This document shows, one piece after another, positions 36,402-44,444 of a stretch of 64,000 bases of DNA (positions are counted from its first letter, which is position 1; each line of letters starts with the position of its first letter). The notes below the pieces were generated by a model, which was not told the DNA's origin, ran no database searches, and saw only the letters and a list, made by a program, of their open reading frames with translations. The translations under genes were made by a program, and so were the position numbers. Origin of the DNA: DASYLJ01 sp964432595 (GTDB lineage Bacteria; Desulfobacterota; Binatia; DP-6); the NCBI GenBank assembly GCA_964432595.1, contig CAYSOF010000017.1, forward strand, positions 1 through 64,000, given 5' to 3'.

Positions 36402-36422
36402 GATGCACGCGGAGCGTGCATC
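36402..36422 (-). terminator. Perfect 9-bp hairpin between the exported protein gene and the KS operon
   Basis: GATGCACGC and its exact complement flank a 3-nt loop. It lies 13 nt past the stop of the 36436 gene and 18 nt before the KS start. On the minus strand no U-run follows, so it could be a weak terminator, an attenuator or an operator. Confidence 0.4.
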
Positions 36423-36435
36423 TTCCCCCCGTGCG

Positions 36436-36837
36436 TCAGAGCCCGCCGATCGCCTGCTCGTTCAGCGTCGAGGAATCGCTGCTGCGTGTGTCCGGCGTCT
36501 CGGACCCGCTGCTGCTCATGTCGTCGGGCATGCCCGCGAACGCGATCGGATCGTCGCCGCGGACCATGCTGGGCGTGAGCACGTAGGTGCCGCCCATCGC
36601 CGGGACCCAGACGTCGTTGGCCGTATCGAGATCGCCGCCCGTCAGCCCGTACGCGAACCCGCCGGTGATGCCCCCGGTCGTCGCGTAGAGCACTTTGGCC
36701 GGCATGTAGAGGACGTTCGAAAGCACGGTCAGCGTGCCCCATCCGGCGTCCTCCAGAAACTCGGCCCGTGCAGCCTGCGGCGTCGCGATGCTCGCCGCGA
36801 GCACGGCCCCCGCCACCATCGACCTCCACCCCATCAT
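36436..36837 (-). CDS. Small exported protein of unknown function
   Basis: A 133-residue protein. Residues 1-25 (MMGWRSMVAGAVLAASIATP) form a Sec signal peptide ending near ARA-E. The mature part has a Gly-rich amphipathic stretch (VLYATTGGITGGFAYGLTGG) and a DTANDVWVPAMGGTYVLTP motif that looks conserved. The C-terminus is Ser/Asp-rich and probably disordered. GAGGAGGG upstream supports the start at 36837. Probably periplasmic or outer-membrane associated; no function is assigned. Confidence 0.75.
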   Translation of the reverse strand: MMGWRSMVAGAVLAASIATPQAARAEFLEDAGWGTLTVLSNVLYMPAKVLYATTGGITGGFAYGLTGGDLDTANDVWVPAMGGTYVLTPSMVRGDDPIAFAGMPDDMSSSGSETPDTRSSDSSTLNEQAIGGL

Positions 36838-36908
36838 GATTCCCTCCTCGGTCCCCCATCGACTGCCGCGGGACCCGTCGTGCGTTTACCCCACAACGCG
36901 GGAGGGCG

Positions 36909-37646
36909 CTACTCGGTACGGACGATGTTCTCTTTCGGCAGCAGACCCATGAGGTGCTGGAAGGCCTGCTCGACGTACGCCGGGTCCTTCGACTCGAGCG
37001 TCAGCTTCACCGCGTACTCGGGGTGGCCGATCTTCGGGTACGACCCCAGGAGCAGCGCCGGGAACGCCGCCATGGTCGCGTTCAGGTGCTCGGCGATCGT
37101 GCCCTCCCCGTCGCGCGTGTAGACGACCCGCAGGGTGTAGGGCGTCGACGTGAAGCGCTCGCGCAGCGACTGGAACTTCTGCTCGAACAGCTCGGGGATG
37201 CCCGGGAGGATGTAGATGTTCTCGCACTTGACCGTCGGGAAGCCGAGGCGCGCGTCCATGATGAGCTCGGCGCCGTCGGGCACCTCGGACATCTTGAGGC
37301 GCGCCTCGTTGACGTTCTCCTTGTAGAACTCGCGGAGCCGGCTCTCGATGGCGGGGTGGCGGATGACCGGTACGCCGAGCCCCCGGGCGATGCCCTCGAT
37401 CGTGACGTCGTCGTGCGTCGGCCCGACGCCGCCCGACGTGAACACGAAGTCGAAGCGCGGCTTGAACTCGCGGACCGCCGCCGCGATGTCGTCGAGCTCG
37501 TCGGGAATCGTGAGGATGCGCTGCAGGTTCACGCCGAGCGTGCGCAGCTCGCGGGTGAGGAATGGCGCGTTCGTGTCGGTGACTTTTCCCGACAGGATCT
37601 CGTTGCCGATGATGATGATCCCCGCCGTGCGATCGCCCGCCGCCAT
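36909..37646 (-). CDS. CinA N-terminal/MoaB-like molybdopterin-binding domain protein
   Basis: A 245-residue protein equivalent to the N-terminal domain of CinA. GIIIIGNEILSGKVTDTN begins the fold, with TSGGVGPTHDDVT as the signature loop and LPGIPELFEQKF and GEGTIAEHL later. The C-terminal deamidase domain of full CinA is absent, as in many CinA-like proteins. Probable role is nucleotide pyrophosphatase or unknown. It lies 13 nt after the TPP-enzyme gene. The start at ATG 37646 removes a spurious N-terminal extension. Confidence 0.88.
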   Translation of the reverse strand: MAAGDRTAGIIIIGNEILSGKVTDTNAPFLTRELRTLGVNLQRILTIPDELDDIAAAVREFKPRFDFVFTSGGVGPTHDDVTIEGIARGLGVPVIRHPAIESRLREFYKENVNEARLKMSEVPDGAELIMDARLGFPTVKCENIYILPGIPELFEQKFQSLRERFTSTPYTLRVVYTRDGEGTIAEHLNATMAAFPALLLGSYPKIGHPEYAVKLTLESKDPAYVEQAFQHLMGLLPKENIVRTE

Positions 37647-37659
37647 ATGGGTCCCGACC

Positions 37660-39306
37660 TTAGACCGAGATCGCGTCCTTGCGGAAGTCGCTGCCGCCGA
37701 TCCGCACGTTGACGACGGCCGGCTTGCCCGCTCCCAGCGCACGTTTGAGCGCGGGCTGGAGCTGATCGGGCGTCTCCACCCACTCGCCGTGACCGCCCAT
37801 CGCCTCGATCATGAGATCGTACCGAGTGGGGGCGAGCTTGCACGCGGGCGTGCGGTCCTTGCCGTACATCTGCTCCTGCCCGCGGAGGATCTGCGTCCAC
37901 GCCGCGTCGTTGCCGATCACGCCGACGATGTTGATCTTCTGTCGGATGCAGGCCTCGAACTCCATCATGTTGAGGCCGAAGGCGCCGTCGCCGTACATGA
38001 TGATGACGTCGCTCTTCGGACTGGCGAGCTTCGCCGCCATCGCGTACCCGGGACCGGCGCCGAGCGTGCCGAGCGGGCCCGCGTCGAGCCAGTGGCCGAA
38101 GCCGCGCGGACGCAGCACGTTCGCCGCCGAGCCGACGAAGTCGCCGCCGTCGCCGATGACGATCGTGTCGGGCGTGAGGAGCTTGTCGACCTCCGCGCAG
38201 ACGCGCAGCGGGTTGAGCGGCGCCTCGTCGGAAGTGAGCTGCGGCTGCAGCTTCTCCCACTTCTCCTTCTCGAGCTGACGGAGCTCCTTCAGCCACCCCG
38301 CCGTGAGCTGCGGCGTGAACTTCGCCGCCTTCGCACACGCGACGAGCCCCTCCATCACGAGACCCGTGTCGCCGATGATGCCGACGTCGCAGCCGCGATT
38401 CTTGCCGAGCTCCTTGCCGTCGAGGTCGACGTGGATGAGCTTCGCGTCGGGGTTGATGTGCGAGCTGCGTCCGTAGCCGATGCGGAAGTCGAGCGGCGTG
38501 CCGAAGATCAGCACGACGTCGGCCTTGCGCAGCGCCTCCTTGCGCGTCTGGAAGAACCAGTGCGGATCGCTCGGATCGAGGCTGCCGCGCGCCTGCCCGT
38601 TCACGTAGGTGGGCATGGCGAAGGTGCGGACGAACTCGGGATAGGCTTCGCGACGGCGCGACCAGAAGAGCTGACTGCCGACGAGGCACACCGGGCGCTC
38701 GGCGCCGCGCAGCAGCTCGAACGCCTTCTCGACGTAGCGCGGGTCGGCGCCGACGCCCGCCTCGGTGCGGTAGCGATCGGCGACGACGATATCCCGATCG
38801 TCGACGACGTCGAACAGGAAGTCGAGCGGCATCTCGAGGAACACCGGGCCGGGCACGTTCGTCGTCGCGACGCGGAACGCGGTGGAGATGTACTCGCCGA
38901 GACGCTTCGCGCTGGGCACCGCCACCGACCACTTCGTGATCGGGCGCATCAGGTCGACGTGGTTCATGTCCTGCAGGCCGCCCATGTCCTGGAACAGCCG
39001 CGGCGCCTGACCGCCGATGCAGATCATCGGGATGTTGGCGCGCCACGCGGTGGCGACGCCCGTGACCGCGTCGGTGAGCCCCGGGCCCGCCGTGACGATC
39101 GCGACGCCGGGCTGGCCCGTGACACGTGCCCAGCCGTCGGCCGCGTGCGCCGCCGACTGCTCGTGCCGCACGTCGATGACGCCGATCCCCTCGTCGAGGC
39201 AGCCGTCGTAGATCGACATGACGTGCCCGCCGCAGAGCGTGAAGATGTAGGGGACGTTCTCCTGCTTGAGCGCTCTGGCGACGATGCGCCCGCCGTGCAT
39301 GGGCAT
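37660..39306 (-). CDS. Thiamine-pyrophosphate enzyme of the acetolactate synthase/2-hydroxyacyl-CoA lyase type
   Basis: A 548-residue enzyme with the three TPP domains in order. The N-terminal PYR domain has the activating glutamate in VRHEQSAAHAADG (Glu49) and VTAGPGLTDAVTG. The central domain and the PP domain follow, the latter with GDGAFGLNMMEFEA and GVIGNDAAW for Mg-TPP binding. The ligand could be pyruvate (AHAS-like) or a 2-hydroxyacyl-CoA. No ilvN-type regulatory subunit is adjacent, which disfavours a biosynthetic AHAS. It follows the sigma factor by 23 nt. Confidence 0.85.
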   Translation of the reverse strand: MPMHGGRIVARALKQENVPYIFTLCGGHVMSIYDGCLDEGIGVIDVRHEQSAAHAADGWARVTGQPGVAIVTAGPGLTDAVTGVATAWRANIPMICIGGQAPRLFQDMGGLQDMNHVDLMRPITKWSVAVPSAKRLGEYISTAFRVATTNVPGPVFLEMPLDFLFDVVDDRDIVVADRYRTEAGVGADPRYVEKAFELLRGAERPVCLVGSQLFWSRRREAYPEFVRTFAMPTYVNGQARGSLDPSDPHWFFQTRKEALRKADVVLIFGTPLDFRIGYGRSSHINPDAKLIHVDLDGKELGKNRGCDVGIIGDTGLVMEGLVACAKAAKFTPQLTAGWLKELRQLEKEKWEKLQPQLTSDEAPLNPLRVCAEVDKLLTPDTIVIGDGGDFVGSAANVLRPRGFGHWLDAGPLGTLGAGPGYAMAAKLASPKSDVIIMYGDGAFGLNMMEFEACIRQKINIVGVIGNDAAWTQILRGQEQMYGKDRTPACKLAPTRYDLMIEAMGGHGEWVETPDQLQPALKRALGAGKPAVVNVRIGGSDFRKDAISV

Positions 39307-39329
39307 GTTCCGGCTCCTCGGGGCGCGTC

Positions 39330-40328
39330 TCAGGCGCCGAATTCGATGTCTTTGATGTCGGGGATCTGCTCGCGCAGGTACGCGCCGAGCTTCTTCTTGA
39401 GACGGGCTTCGATCTGGCGCACCCGCTCGCGCGTGATGCCGTACTCGTCGCCGATCTCCTGGAGCGTCACCGGCTCCTCGTCGCGCATCAGCGCTTCCAG
39501 ACGACGCTCGTAGATGACCAGGTCCTTCCCCGTGAGTGTTTCTTTGAAGGCTGCCGCCTTCTCGCGGATGAGGTGGTGATACTCCTCGTCGGCGACGGCG
39601 TCGGCAGTCTGGGCTGGCGAGGGTAGAAAATCAAGGAGCGTCGCGTCCTCGCCCTCGTCGATCGGCGCGTTCACCGAGAGGTCGCGGCTGGCGAGCCGCT
39701 GCTCCATCTCGACGACCTCCTTCTCCTTCACGCCGAGGTTCGCGGCGATCAGCTTCGGCTCCGGCGAGAAGCCCTCGCGCTCGAGCCGCTCGCGTTCCTT
39801 CTGCAGGTTGAAGAAGAGCTTCCGTTGGGCCTGCGTCGTGCCCACCTTCACCATCCGCCAGTTGTTCATGATGTAGCGGATGATGTACGCGCGCACCCAC
39901 CAGACGGCGTACGACGGGAACCGGACGCCACGGTACGGGTCGAAGTTCTTGAGCGCCTCGAGGAGGCCGACGTTGCCCTCCTGCACGAGGTCGAGCAGGT
40001 TGTGGACCGCGCGCTGATACTCGCGCGCGATCATCACCACGAGCCGCAGGTTGCCGGTGACGAGGCGCACCGCGGCGCGCTGATCGCCCTTCTCCGTCCA
40101 CCGCACCGCGAGATCGTGCTCCTCCTCGCGCGACAGCACGGGGATGCGGCGGATCTCCGCCATGTACCGCGCGAGCGTGTCGGCGGCGGGGACGAGAAGG
40201 CCCGGCAGCGCCGCCGGCTCGACTTCCGGGGTCGACGCCTCGGGGACGTCTTCCGTCGCCGCATCGATCGGCAGGTCGTCCGACGCGTCGTCCTGAGGGC
40301 CCTGCGGGAGCTGCTCGTCGTCCGGCAC
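39330..40328 (-). CDS. RNA polymerase sigma-70 family factor, RpoH/RpoD group 2-like
   Basis: About 332 residues. An acidic, low-complexity N-terminal 60 residues is followed by region 1.2 (LARYMAEIRRIPVLSREEE). Region 2 comes next (NLRLVVMIAREYQ, LLDLVQEGNVGLLEALKNFDP, FPSYAVWWVRAYIIRYIMNN), then region 4 (LQEIGDEYGITRERVRQIEA). The compact form and its position right after dnaJ suggest a heat-shock sigma factor. I use GTG 40328, 13 nt after the dnaJ stop. An ATG at 40424 would overlap dnaJ by 83 nt. Confidence 0.88.
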   Translation of the reverse strand: MPDDEQLPQGPQDDASDDLPIDAATEDVPEASTPEVEPAALPGLLVPAADTLARYMAEIRRIPVLSREEEHDLAVRWTEKGDQRAAVRLVTGNLRLVVMIAREYQRAVHNLLDLVQEGNVGLLEALKNFDPYRGVRFPSYAVWWVRAYIIRYIMNNWRMVKVGTTQAQRKLFFNLQKERERLEREGFSPEPKLIAANLGVKEKEVVEMEQRLASRDLSVNAPIDEGEDATLLDFLPSPAQTADAVADEEYHHLIREKAAAFKETLTGKDLVIYERRLEALMRDEEPVTLQEIGDEYGITRERVRQIEARLKKKLGAYLREQIPDIKDIEFGA

Positions 40329-40341
40329 GATCTCGGCGTCC

Positions 40342-41436
40342 TCAGAGCGTGAGGTGGGCCCGCGGGTTCTCGCCGTACGCCTCCTCGATCGCGGTGAGCG
40401 CCTCGTCGAGACGCGCCCCGTCACCGTCGCGCGGGACCTGCACCATCAATCGCACGTACAGATCGCCCGCGTCGCCGCCCTTCGGATCCGGCGCACCGCG
40501 GCCGCGCAGGCGGAGCCGCTGGCCGCTCTGGCTACCCGGTGCCACCTTGAGCTGCACCTTGCCGCTCGGCGTCGGCACGGTGATGGTGCCGCCGCGCACC
40601 GCCTCGGCGACGGTGATCGGCACTTCCATCGTGAGGTCGCGTCCCTCGCGCTGCAGGAACGGATGCGGACGGAGCTTCACGACGAAGAAGAGGTCGCCCG
40701 GCTTGCCGCCGTTCGCGCCCGTGCCGCCCTTCGCCTTGACGCGCACGCGCGCGCCGTCGCCCACGCCCGCGGGGATCTTCACCGTCAGCTTCTCGCGCTT
40801 CTCGACCTGTCCCGTGCCGGCGCACGTCGTGCACGCGCGGCGGCCGACGCGGCCGGCGCCCTTGCACGTCCCGCACGGCGTCGGACGACGGATCGTCACC
40901 TGCGTCGTCGTGCCGCGGAGCGCGTCGAGGAAGTCGACCTCGATCGGGTACTCGACGTCCTGCCCCGACGTGTCGACGGGCTCCTCCACGCCGGCGCCGC
41001 CGCCGAACATCTCGTTCAGGATGTCGGCGAAGCCGCGGTCGGTCTCGGGGGTCGCCGCTCGGCGTCGTCCGCCGCCACGCGACGTCTCGAAGCCGAAGTC
41101 GAACGGGTAGTCCTGTGCCCCGCCTGCACCGCCGCGGCGGAACTGGAAGCCCTGCCCGCTGTCGGCCCAGCGACGGTACTCGCGCGCTCGCGCCGGGTCG
41201 AAGCCCGATTGCAGGCCTTCGGCCCCGAACTCGTCGTACAGCGCGCGCTTCTCCGGATTCGAGAGGACGTCGTGTGCCTCGGTGACGTCCTTGAAGCGCT
41301 CTTCCGCCTGCTTGTTCCCCTGGTTGACGTCCGGGTGATGCTGGCGGGCCAGCTTGCGATACGCCTTACGTATCTCGTCGGTGCTGGCGGTCTTGGCGAG
41401 CCCGAGGATGGCGTACAGATCTTTCGTCTTCGCCAT
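40342..41436 (-). CDS. dnaJ: DnaJ-family chaperone with a reduced zinc finger
   Basis: A 364-residue Hsp40. The J domain (about 6-70) contains HHPDVN (HPD motif). A Gly/Arg-rich linker follows. The central zinc domain has only two CxxCxG motifs (CGTCKGAG and CTTCAGTG) instead of four, so it can bind one zinc at most. The two C-terminal beta-sandwich domains (HPFLQREGRDL, VPTPSGKVQLKV) complete the protein. It lies between rpoZ (12 nt) and a sigma factor gene, an arrangement suggesting stress-linked expression. Confidence 0.92.
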   Translation of the reverse strand: MAKTKDLYAILGLAKTASTDEIRKAYRKLARQHHPDVNQGNKQAEERFKDVTEAHDVLSNPEKRALYDEFGAEGLQSGFDPARAREYRRWADSGQGFQFRRGGAGGAQDYPFDFGFETSRGGGRRRAATPETDRGFADILNEMFGGGAGVEEPVDTSGQDVEYPIEVDFLDALRGTTTQVTIRRPTPCGTCKGAGRVGRRACTTCAGTGQVEKREKLTVKIPAGVGDGARVRVKAKGGTGANGGKPGDLFFVVKLRPHPFLQREGRDLTMEVPITVAEAVRGGTITVPTPSGKVQLKVAPGSQSGQRLRLRGRGAPDPKGGDAGDLYVRLMVQVPRDGDGARLDEALTAIEEAYGENPRAHLTL

Positions 41437-41448
41437 CAGCGGGGAGGA

Positions 41449-41643
41449 TCAGTTCTCGTCGTACTGGAGACGCACCTTCGTATCGGCGACCTCGCGGAGC
41501 GCGGTGACGATCTCCTTGTTGTCGGACTCCACGAGCGGTCGCGCACCCTTCAGCAGCTGCTTCGCGCGACGCGCCGCGAGGAGCACGAGCTCGAAGCGGT
41601 TCGGGACCTGGTCGAGACAGTCCTCAACGGTGATACGTGCCAT
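41449..41643 (-). CDS. rpoZ: RNA polymerase omega subunit
   Basis: A 64-residue protein starting MARITVEDCLDQVPNRFELV, continuing LAARRAKQLLKGARP, then KEIVTALREVADTKV, matching RpoZ along its length. It is shorter than E. coli omega (91 residues) but normal for deltaproteobacteria-like lineages. It heads the rpoZ-dnaJ-sigma operon. The upstream promoter candidate has an unusual TTTCCT -35. A long in-frame extension upstream is a shadow of the plus-strand gene. Confidence 0.95.
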   Translation of the reverse strand: MARITVEDCLDQVPNRFELVLLAARRAKQLLKGARPLVESDNKEIVTALREVADTKVRLQYDEN

Positions 41644-41652
41644 GGTCGGTGA

Positions 41653-41681
41653 TCTGTAACGCAAAAGGCCCGGCGAGGAAA
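41653..41681 (-). promoter_or_regulatory. Predicted promoter of rpoZ-dnaJ-sigma (TTTCCT type)
   Basis: TTTCCT (41681-41676), 17 nt, TACAGA (41658-41653), then 9 nt to the ATG. The same TTTCCT-N17-TAtAGt pattern precedes ctpA (47236-47264), differing from the TTGAC-type elements elsewhere. Confidence 0.35.
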
Positions 41682-41698
41682 CCCGACCGGCCGTTTCC

Positions 41699-41727
41699 TT
41701 GACTTCCGCCAGGGGCCTTTGTACGAG
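41699..41727 (+). promoter_or_regulatory. Predicted promoter of the ferritin-like protein
   Basis: TTGACT (41699-41704), 17 nt, TACGAG (41722-41727), then 9 nt to the ATG at 41737. Confidence 0.45.
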
Positions 41728-41736
41728 CGGCCCCGC

Positions 41737-42195
41737 ATGGGACTGCTCTCCCGTCTGCTGGGTACGGCCGACGAGCGGCGCGATCTGGTCGAAGACCTGG
41801 TCGAGGCCTACCGGGCGGAGGCGGCGCAGGCGACGTACCTCCGGCAGCACGCGGAGCGGGCACGCTACCCCCAGGCCGCCGCCGCGCTCCGGCGCCTCGC
41901 CGACACGGAAGAGCGCCATGCGACGCGACTGCGCGAGCACATCCAGTCCCTCGGCGGCGGCGTCCCGCCGGTCGCTCCGATACCGCTTCCCGGGAAGAAC
42001 CAGTGGGAGCGCGCCGTCGCGGCACTGCGCGAAGCACGCAAGAAGCGCAATCGGATGATCGAGCGCATCGGCGACTGGGATCCGGAAGCCCCGGACGCTG
42101 CCGCCCTGCTCCGCGAGATCGAGCGTGAGGATGCCGGCGACTTCGGCGTCTACGACGACCTCGTGATGCGCTCCGACCCGCACAGCCTCGACTAG
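41737..42195 (+). CDS. Ferritin-like helical-bundle protein
   Basis: A 152-residue all-alpha protein. Helical segments include LVEDLVEAYRAEAAQATYLR, AAAALRRLADTEERHATRLR, WERAVAALREARKKRNRMIE and ALLREIEREDAGDFGVYDD, with Glu and ExxH (TEERH) spaced as in ferritin-like or rubrerythrin-type di-iron bundles. Iron ligands are partial, so metal binding is unproven. An in-frame TTG at 41719 is a less likely start. It stands alone between rpoZ (divergent) and the DUF952 gene (convergent). Confidence 0.72.
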   Translation: MGLLSRLLGTADERRDLVEDLVEAYRAEAAQATYLRQHAERARYPQAAAALRRLADTEERHATRLREHIQSLGGGVPPVAPIPLPGKNQWERAVAALREARKKRNRMIERIGDWDPEAPDAAALLREIEREDAGDFGVYDDLVMRSDPHSLD

Positions 42196-42221
42196 CCCGT
42201 CCCGCCGCTCGCACGGAGCGG

Positions 42222-42563
42222 CTACGCGTCGAGCGGCGGAAAGCGATGCCGTCCGTCGGCGCCGAGCGGCAGCGGCTCGGCGCGACGGACCGCGCGCACC
42301 GGCAGCGCGCCGTAGAGGTGCGGGTACTCTTCGCCCCCGCCGGAGCGCTCCCACCGCAGGGCCGTGCCGAGCGCATCGGCGTCGACCGACAGCAGCACGA
42401 GGTCGCGCTGTCCGGCGCGATGCTTCGCCGCCGAGCGCTCGACCTGCGCCGCCGTCGAGAAGTGGATGAAGCCGTCGCGCAGATCGTCCGGGCTGCCGTG
42501 GTAACCGCCGGTCGCCTGCGCCGCGTCCCAGTCGGCCCGATGCGCCATGTGGTAGATCGTCAT
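42222..42563 (-). CDS. DUF952 family protein
   Basis: A 113-residue protein. MTIYHMAHRADWDAAQATGG, then GFIHFSTAAQVERSAAKH, LVLLSVDADAL and PHLYGALPV match DUF952 from end to end. Function is unknown; the fold resembles ADP-ribosyl-transferase-like proteins. Its ATG overlaps the tlyA stop codon (ATGA). It is the last gene of the ctpA-xseA-xseB-ispA-tlyA operon. The upstream in-frame extension is a shadow of tlyA. Confidence 0.88.
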   Translation of the reverse strand: MTIYHMAHRADWDAAQATGGYHGSPDDLRDGFIHFSTAAQVERSAAKHRAGQRDLVLLSVDADALGTALRWERSGGGEEYPHLYGALPVRAVRRAEPLPLGADGRHRFPPLDA

Positions 42564-43297
42564 GCCGTCCGGTCCAGCCAGAGAAACACCTCGCGATTGC
42601 CCTTCGGGCCCGCGATGACGGCATCGGCCTCGCCGCGCACGACGAAACCGCACGCTTCCGCCGCCGCACGCACGCGCGCCACCGCCTCCGCGCGCACCAC
42701 GGGATCGCGCACCACGCCGCCCTTCCCCACCTGCCCGCGTCCCGCCTCGAACTGCGGCTTCACCATCGCCACGATCGTGGCGTCCGGCGCGACCACGCGG
42801 GTGACGGCGCGCAGCACCAGGGTCAGCGAGATGAACGACACGTCCATCGTCGCGAACGACGGGACCTCGGGCAGCATCGACGGCTCGAGCGCGCGCGCGT
42901 TCGTCCGCTCGAGCACGACGACGCGCGGATCCTGCCGCAGCGACCACGCGAGCTGCCCGTAGCCGACGTCGACGGCGATCACACGTCGCGCGCCGCGACG
43001 CAGGAGACAGTCGGTGAAGCCGCCCGTCGAGGCGCCGACGTCGAGCGCGCCGACGCCCGACGGATCGAGTCCGAACGCGTCGAGCGCGCCGGCGAGCTTC
43101 TCGCCGCCGCGGCTCACGTAGGGCGATGCGGGGGTGCGCAAGCGCAGCGGCGCGTCGGCCGGCACGACGGTGCCGGCCTTCGTCACCGGCCGGTCGTCGA
43201 CCAGCACCTCGCCCGCGAGGATCAGGCGCTGGGCGCGTTCGCGGCTCGGGACCAGGCCCCGGTCGACCAGCAGGCGATCGAGACGGACGCCCGTCAC
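42560..43297 (-). CDS. tlyA: TlyA-family rRNA 2'-O-methyltransferase / hemolysin A-like
   Basis: A 245-residue protein. An N-terminal S4 RNA-binding domain (RLDRLLVDRGLVPSRERAQR, about 5-65) is followed by an FtsJ-like methyltransferase domain with YVSRGGEKLAGAL, ALDVGASTGGFTDCLL and MVKPQFEAGR. TlyA methylates cytidines of 16S and 23S rRNA in mycobacteria; a similar role is presumed. Its ATG overlaps the ispA stop codon by four bases. Association with xseB and ispA is common in bacteria. Confidence 0.92.
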   Translation of the reverse strand: MTGVRLDRLLVDRGLVPSRERAQRLILAGEVLVDDRPVTKAGTVVPADAPLRLRTPASPYVSRGGEKLAGALDAFGLDPSGVGALDVGASTGGFTDCLLRRGARRVIAVDVGYGQLAWSLRQDPRVVVLERTNARALEPSMLPEVPSFATMDVSFISLTLVLRAVTRVVAPDATIVAMVKPQFEAGRGQVGKGGVVRDPVVRAEAVARVRAAAEACGFVVRGEADAVIAGPKGNREVFLWLDRTA

Positions 43298-44202
43298 GCC
43301 GACGCGGCGAGGTGCGCCGGCGTCTCGACCTGCGCCGCGACGTAGACCGCGATCTCGCGCAGCGGCGCGGCCAGCGGGCCGAGCGGCGCGACCGCACCCA
43401 GGGCCGCGTCGCGCGCCCGGACGAGATGCGCCCGCGCGCCGTCCGTGCCGAGGACGCCCGGGTACGTCGCCTTGCCCAGCGCCTGATCGGTCCGGCCGTC
43501 GGCGCCGGGCCCGCCCGCCTCGTCGAGGATGTCGTCGGCGATCTGGAATGCCAGCCCGAGCTGCTCGCCGTACGTGGTGAGCCGGCGCAGCAACGGCGCG
43601 CCCGCACCCCCGACCAGCGCGCCCACCCGCAGCGACGCCGTGAACAGCTTACCCGTCTTGCGCGCGTGGATCGCCCGCACCTGGGCGAGCGTGGCGCGCC
43701 CGCCCTCGCCGGCGAGGTCGAGCGCCTGGCCGCCGACCATCCCGAGCTCGCCCGCCGCCGACGACAGCTCGCGGATCGCCGCGAGCGCCCGCGCCGGCTC
43801 GACGCCGCGCGCCGCCGCCATCAGTCCGAACGCCTCGGTGAGGAGCGCATCGCCGACGAGGATCGCGACGCCCTCGCCCCACACCTTGTGGCTGGTCGGG
43901 CGGCCGCGGCGGAGATCGTCGTCGTCCATCGCCGGGAGGTCGTCGTGCACGAGCGAGTACGTGTGGATGAACTCGAGCGCGCAGGCGAACGGCATCACGC
44001 GCGAGGGCGTTCCGCCGGCGACGTCGCCCGCGGCGAGCGCCAGGATGGGGCGCAGGCGCTTGCCGCCCGCGAGCAGGCTGTAGCGCATGGCCTTCCGCAG
44101 CTGGCTGCGTCCCGAGGGCAACGCGCGTGCGAGCGCCTGCTCGACCAGACGGCGGCGGGTGGCGAGATAGCGATCGAGCTGCACGTCCGCGGTCCTCGTC
44201 AC
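43294..44202 (-). CDS. ispA: Farnesyl/geranyl diphosphate synthase (short-chain trans-prenyltransferase)
   Basis: A 302-residue isoprenyl diphosphate synthase. The first aspartate-rich motif is LVHDDLPAMDDDDLRRG and the second is FQIADDILD. GGKRLRP and RKTGKLF are also in place. It makes farnesyl diphosphate from IPP and DMAPP for quinones and undecaprenol. GTG 44202 overlaps the xseB stop (GTGA); the longer in-frame extension is a shadow of xseB/xseA. The xseB-ispA order is widespread. Confidence 0.95.
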   Translation of the reverse strand: MTRTADVQLDRYLATRRRLVEQALARALPSGRSQLRKAMRYSLLAGGKRLRPILALAAGDVAGGTPSRVMPFACALEFIHTYSLVHDDLPAMDDDDLRRGRPTSHKVWGEGVAILVGDALLTEAFGLMAAARGVEPARALAAIRELSSAAGELGMVGGQALDLAGEGGRATLAQVRAIHARKTGKLFTASLRVGALVGGAGAPLLRRLTTYGEQLGLAFQIADDILDEAGGPGADGRTDQALGKATYPGVLGTDGARAHLVRARDAALGAVAPLGPLAAPLREIAVYVAAQVETPAHLAASA

Positions 44203-44444
44203 TCGTCGTCGTCCGGCAGCGGCGCCGTGCCGAGCGAGCCGTCCTCGCGCTTCAGCAGCACCTCGACGCGCTGCTCGATCTCCTCGAGGCGGCGGCCGAG
44301 CAGCTTGACCAGTCCCATGCCGCGCTCGAACGCCGCGAGCGACTCCTCGAGCGGCAGCTCGCCCTGCTCGAGACGACGCACCATCGTCTCCAGCTCGGCG
44401 AGCGCGTCCTCGAAGCGCGGGGTGTCGTCTGGGGTCATGCTCAT
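44199..44444 (-). CDS. xseB: Exodeoxyribonuclease VII small subunit
   Basis: An 81-residue helical protein. RFEDALAELETMVRRLEQGE and LPLEESLAAFERGMGLVKLL are the family signature, followed by an acidic tail. It binds XseA to form exonuclease VII, a single-strand DNA exonuclease used in repair. It overlaps xseA upstream by ATGA and ispA downstream by GTGA. Confidence 0.95.
   Translation of the reverse strand: MSMTPDDTPRFEDALAELETMVRRLEQGELPLEESLAAFERGMGLVKLLGRRLEEIEQRVEVLLKREDGSLGTAPLPDDDE

Noticed and set aside
40329..40424. Sigma factor start at ATG 40424
   Set aside because: It would overlap dnaJ by 83 nt and add a basic, shadow-like N-terminus; GTG 40328 lies 13 nt after the dnaJ stop.
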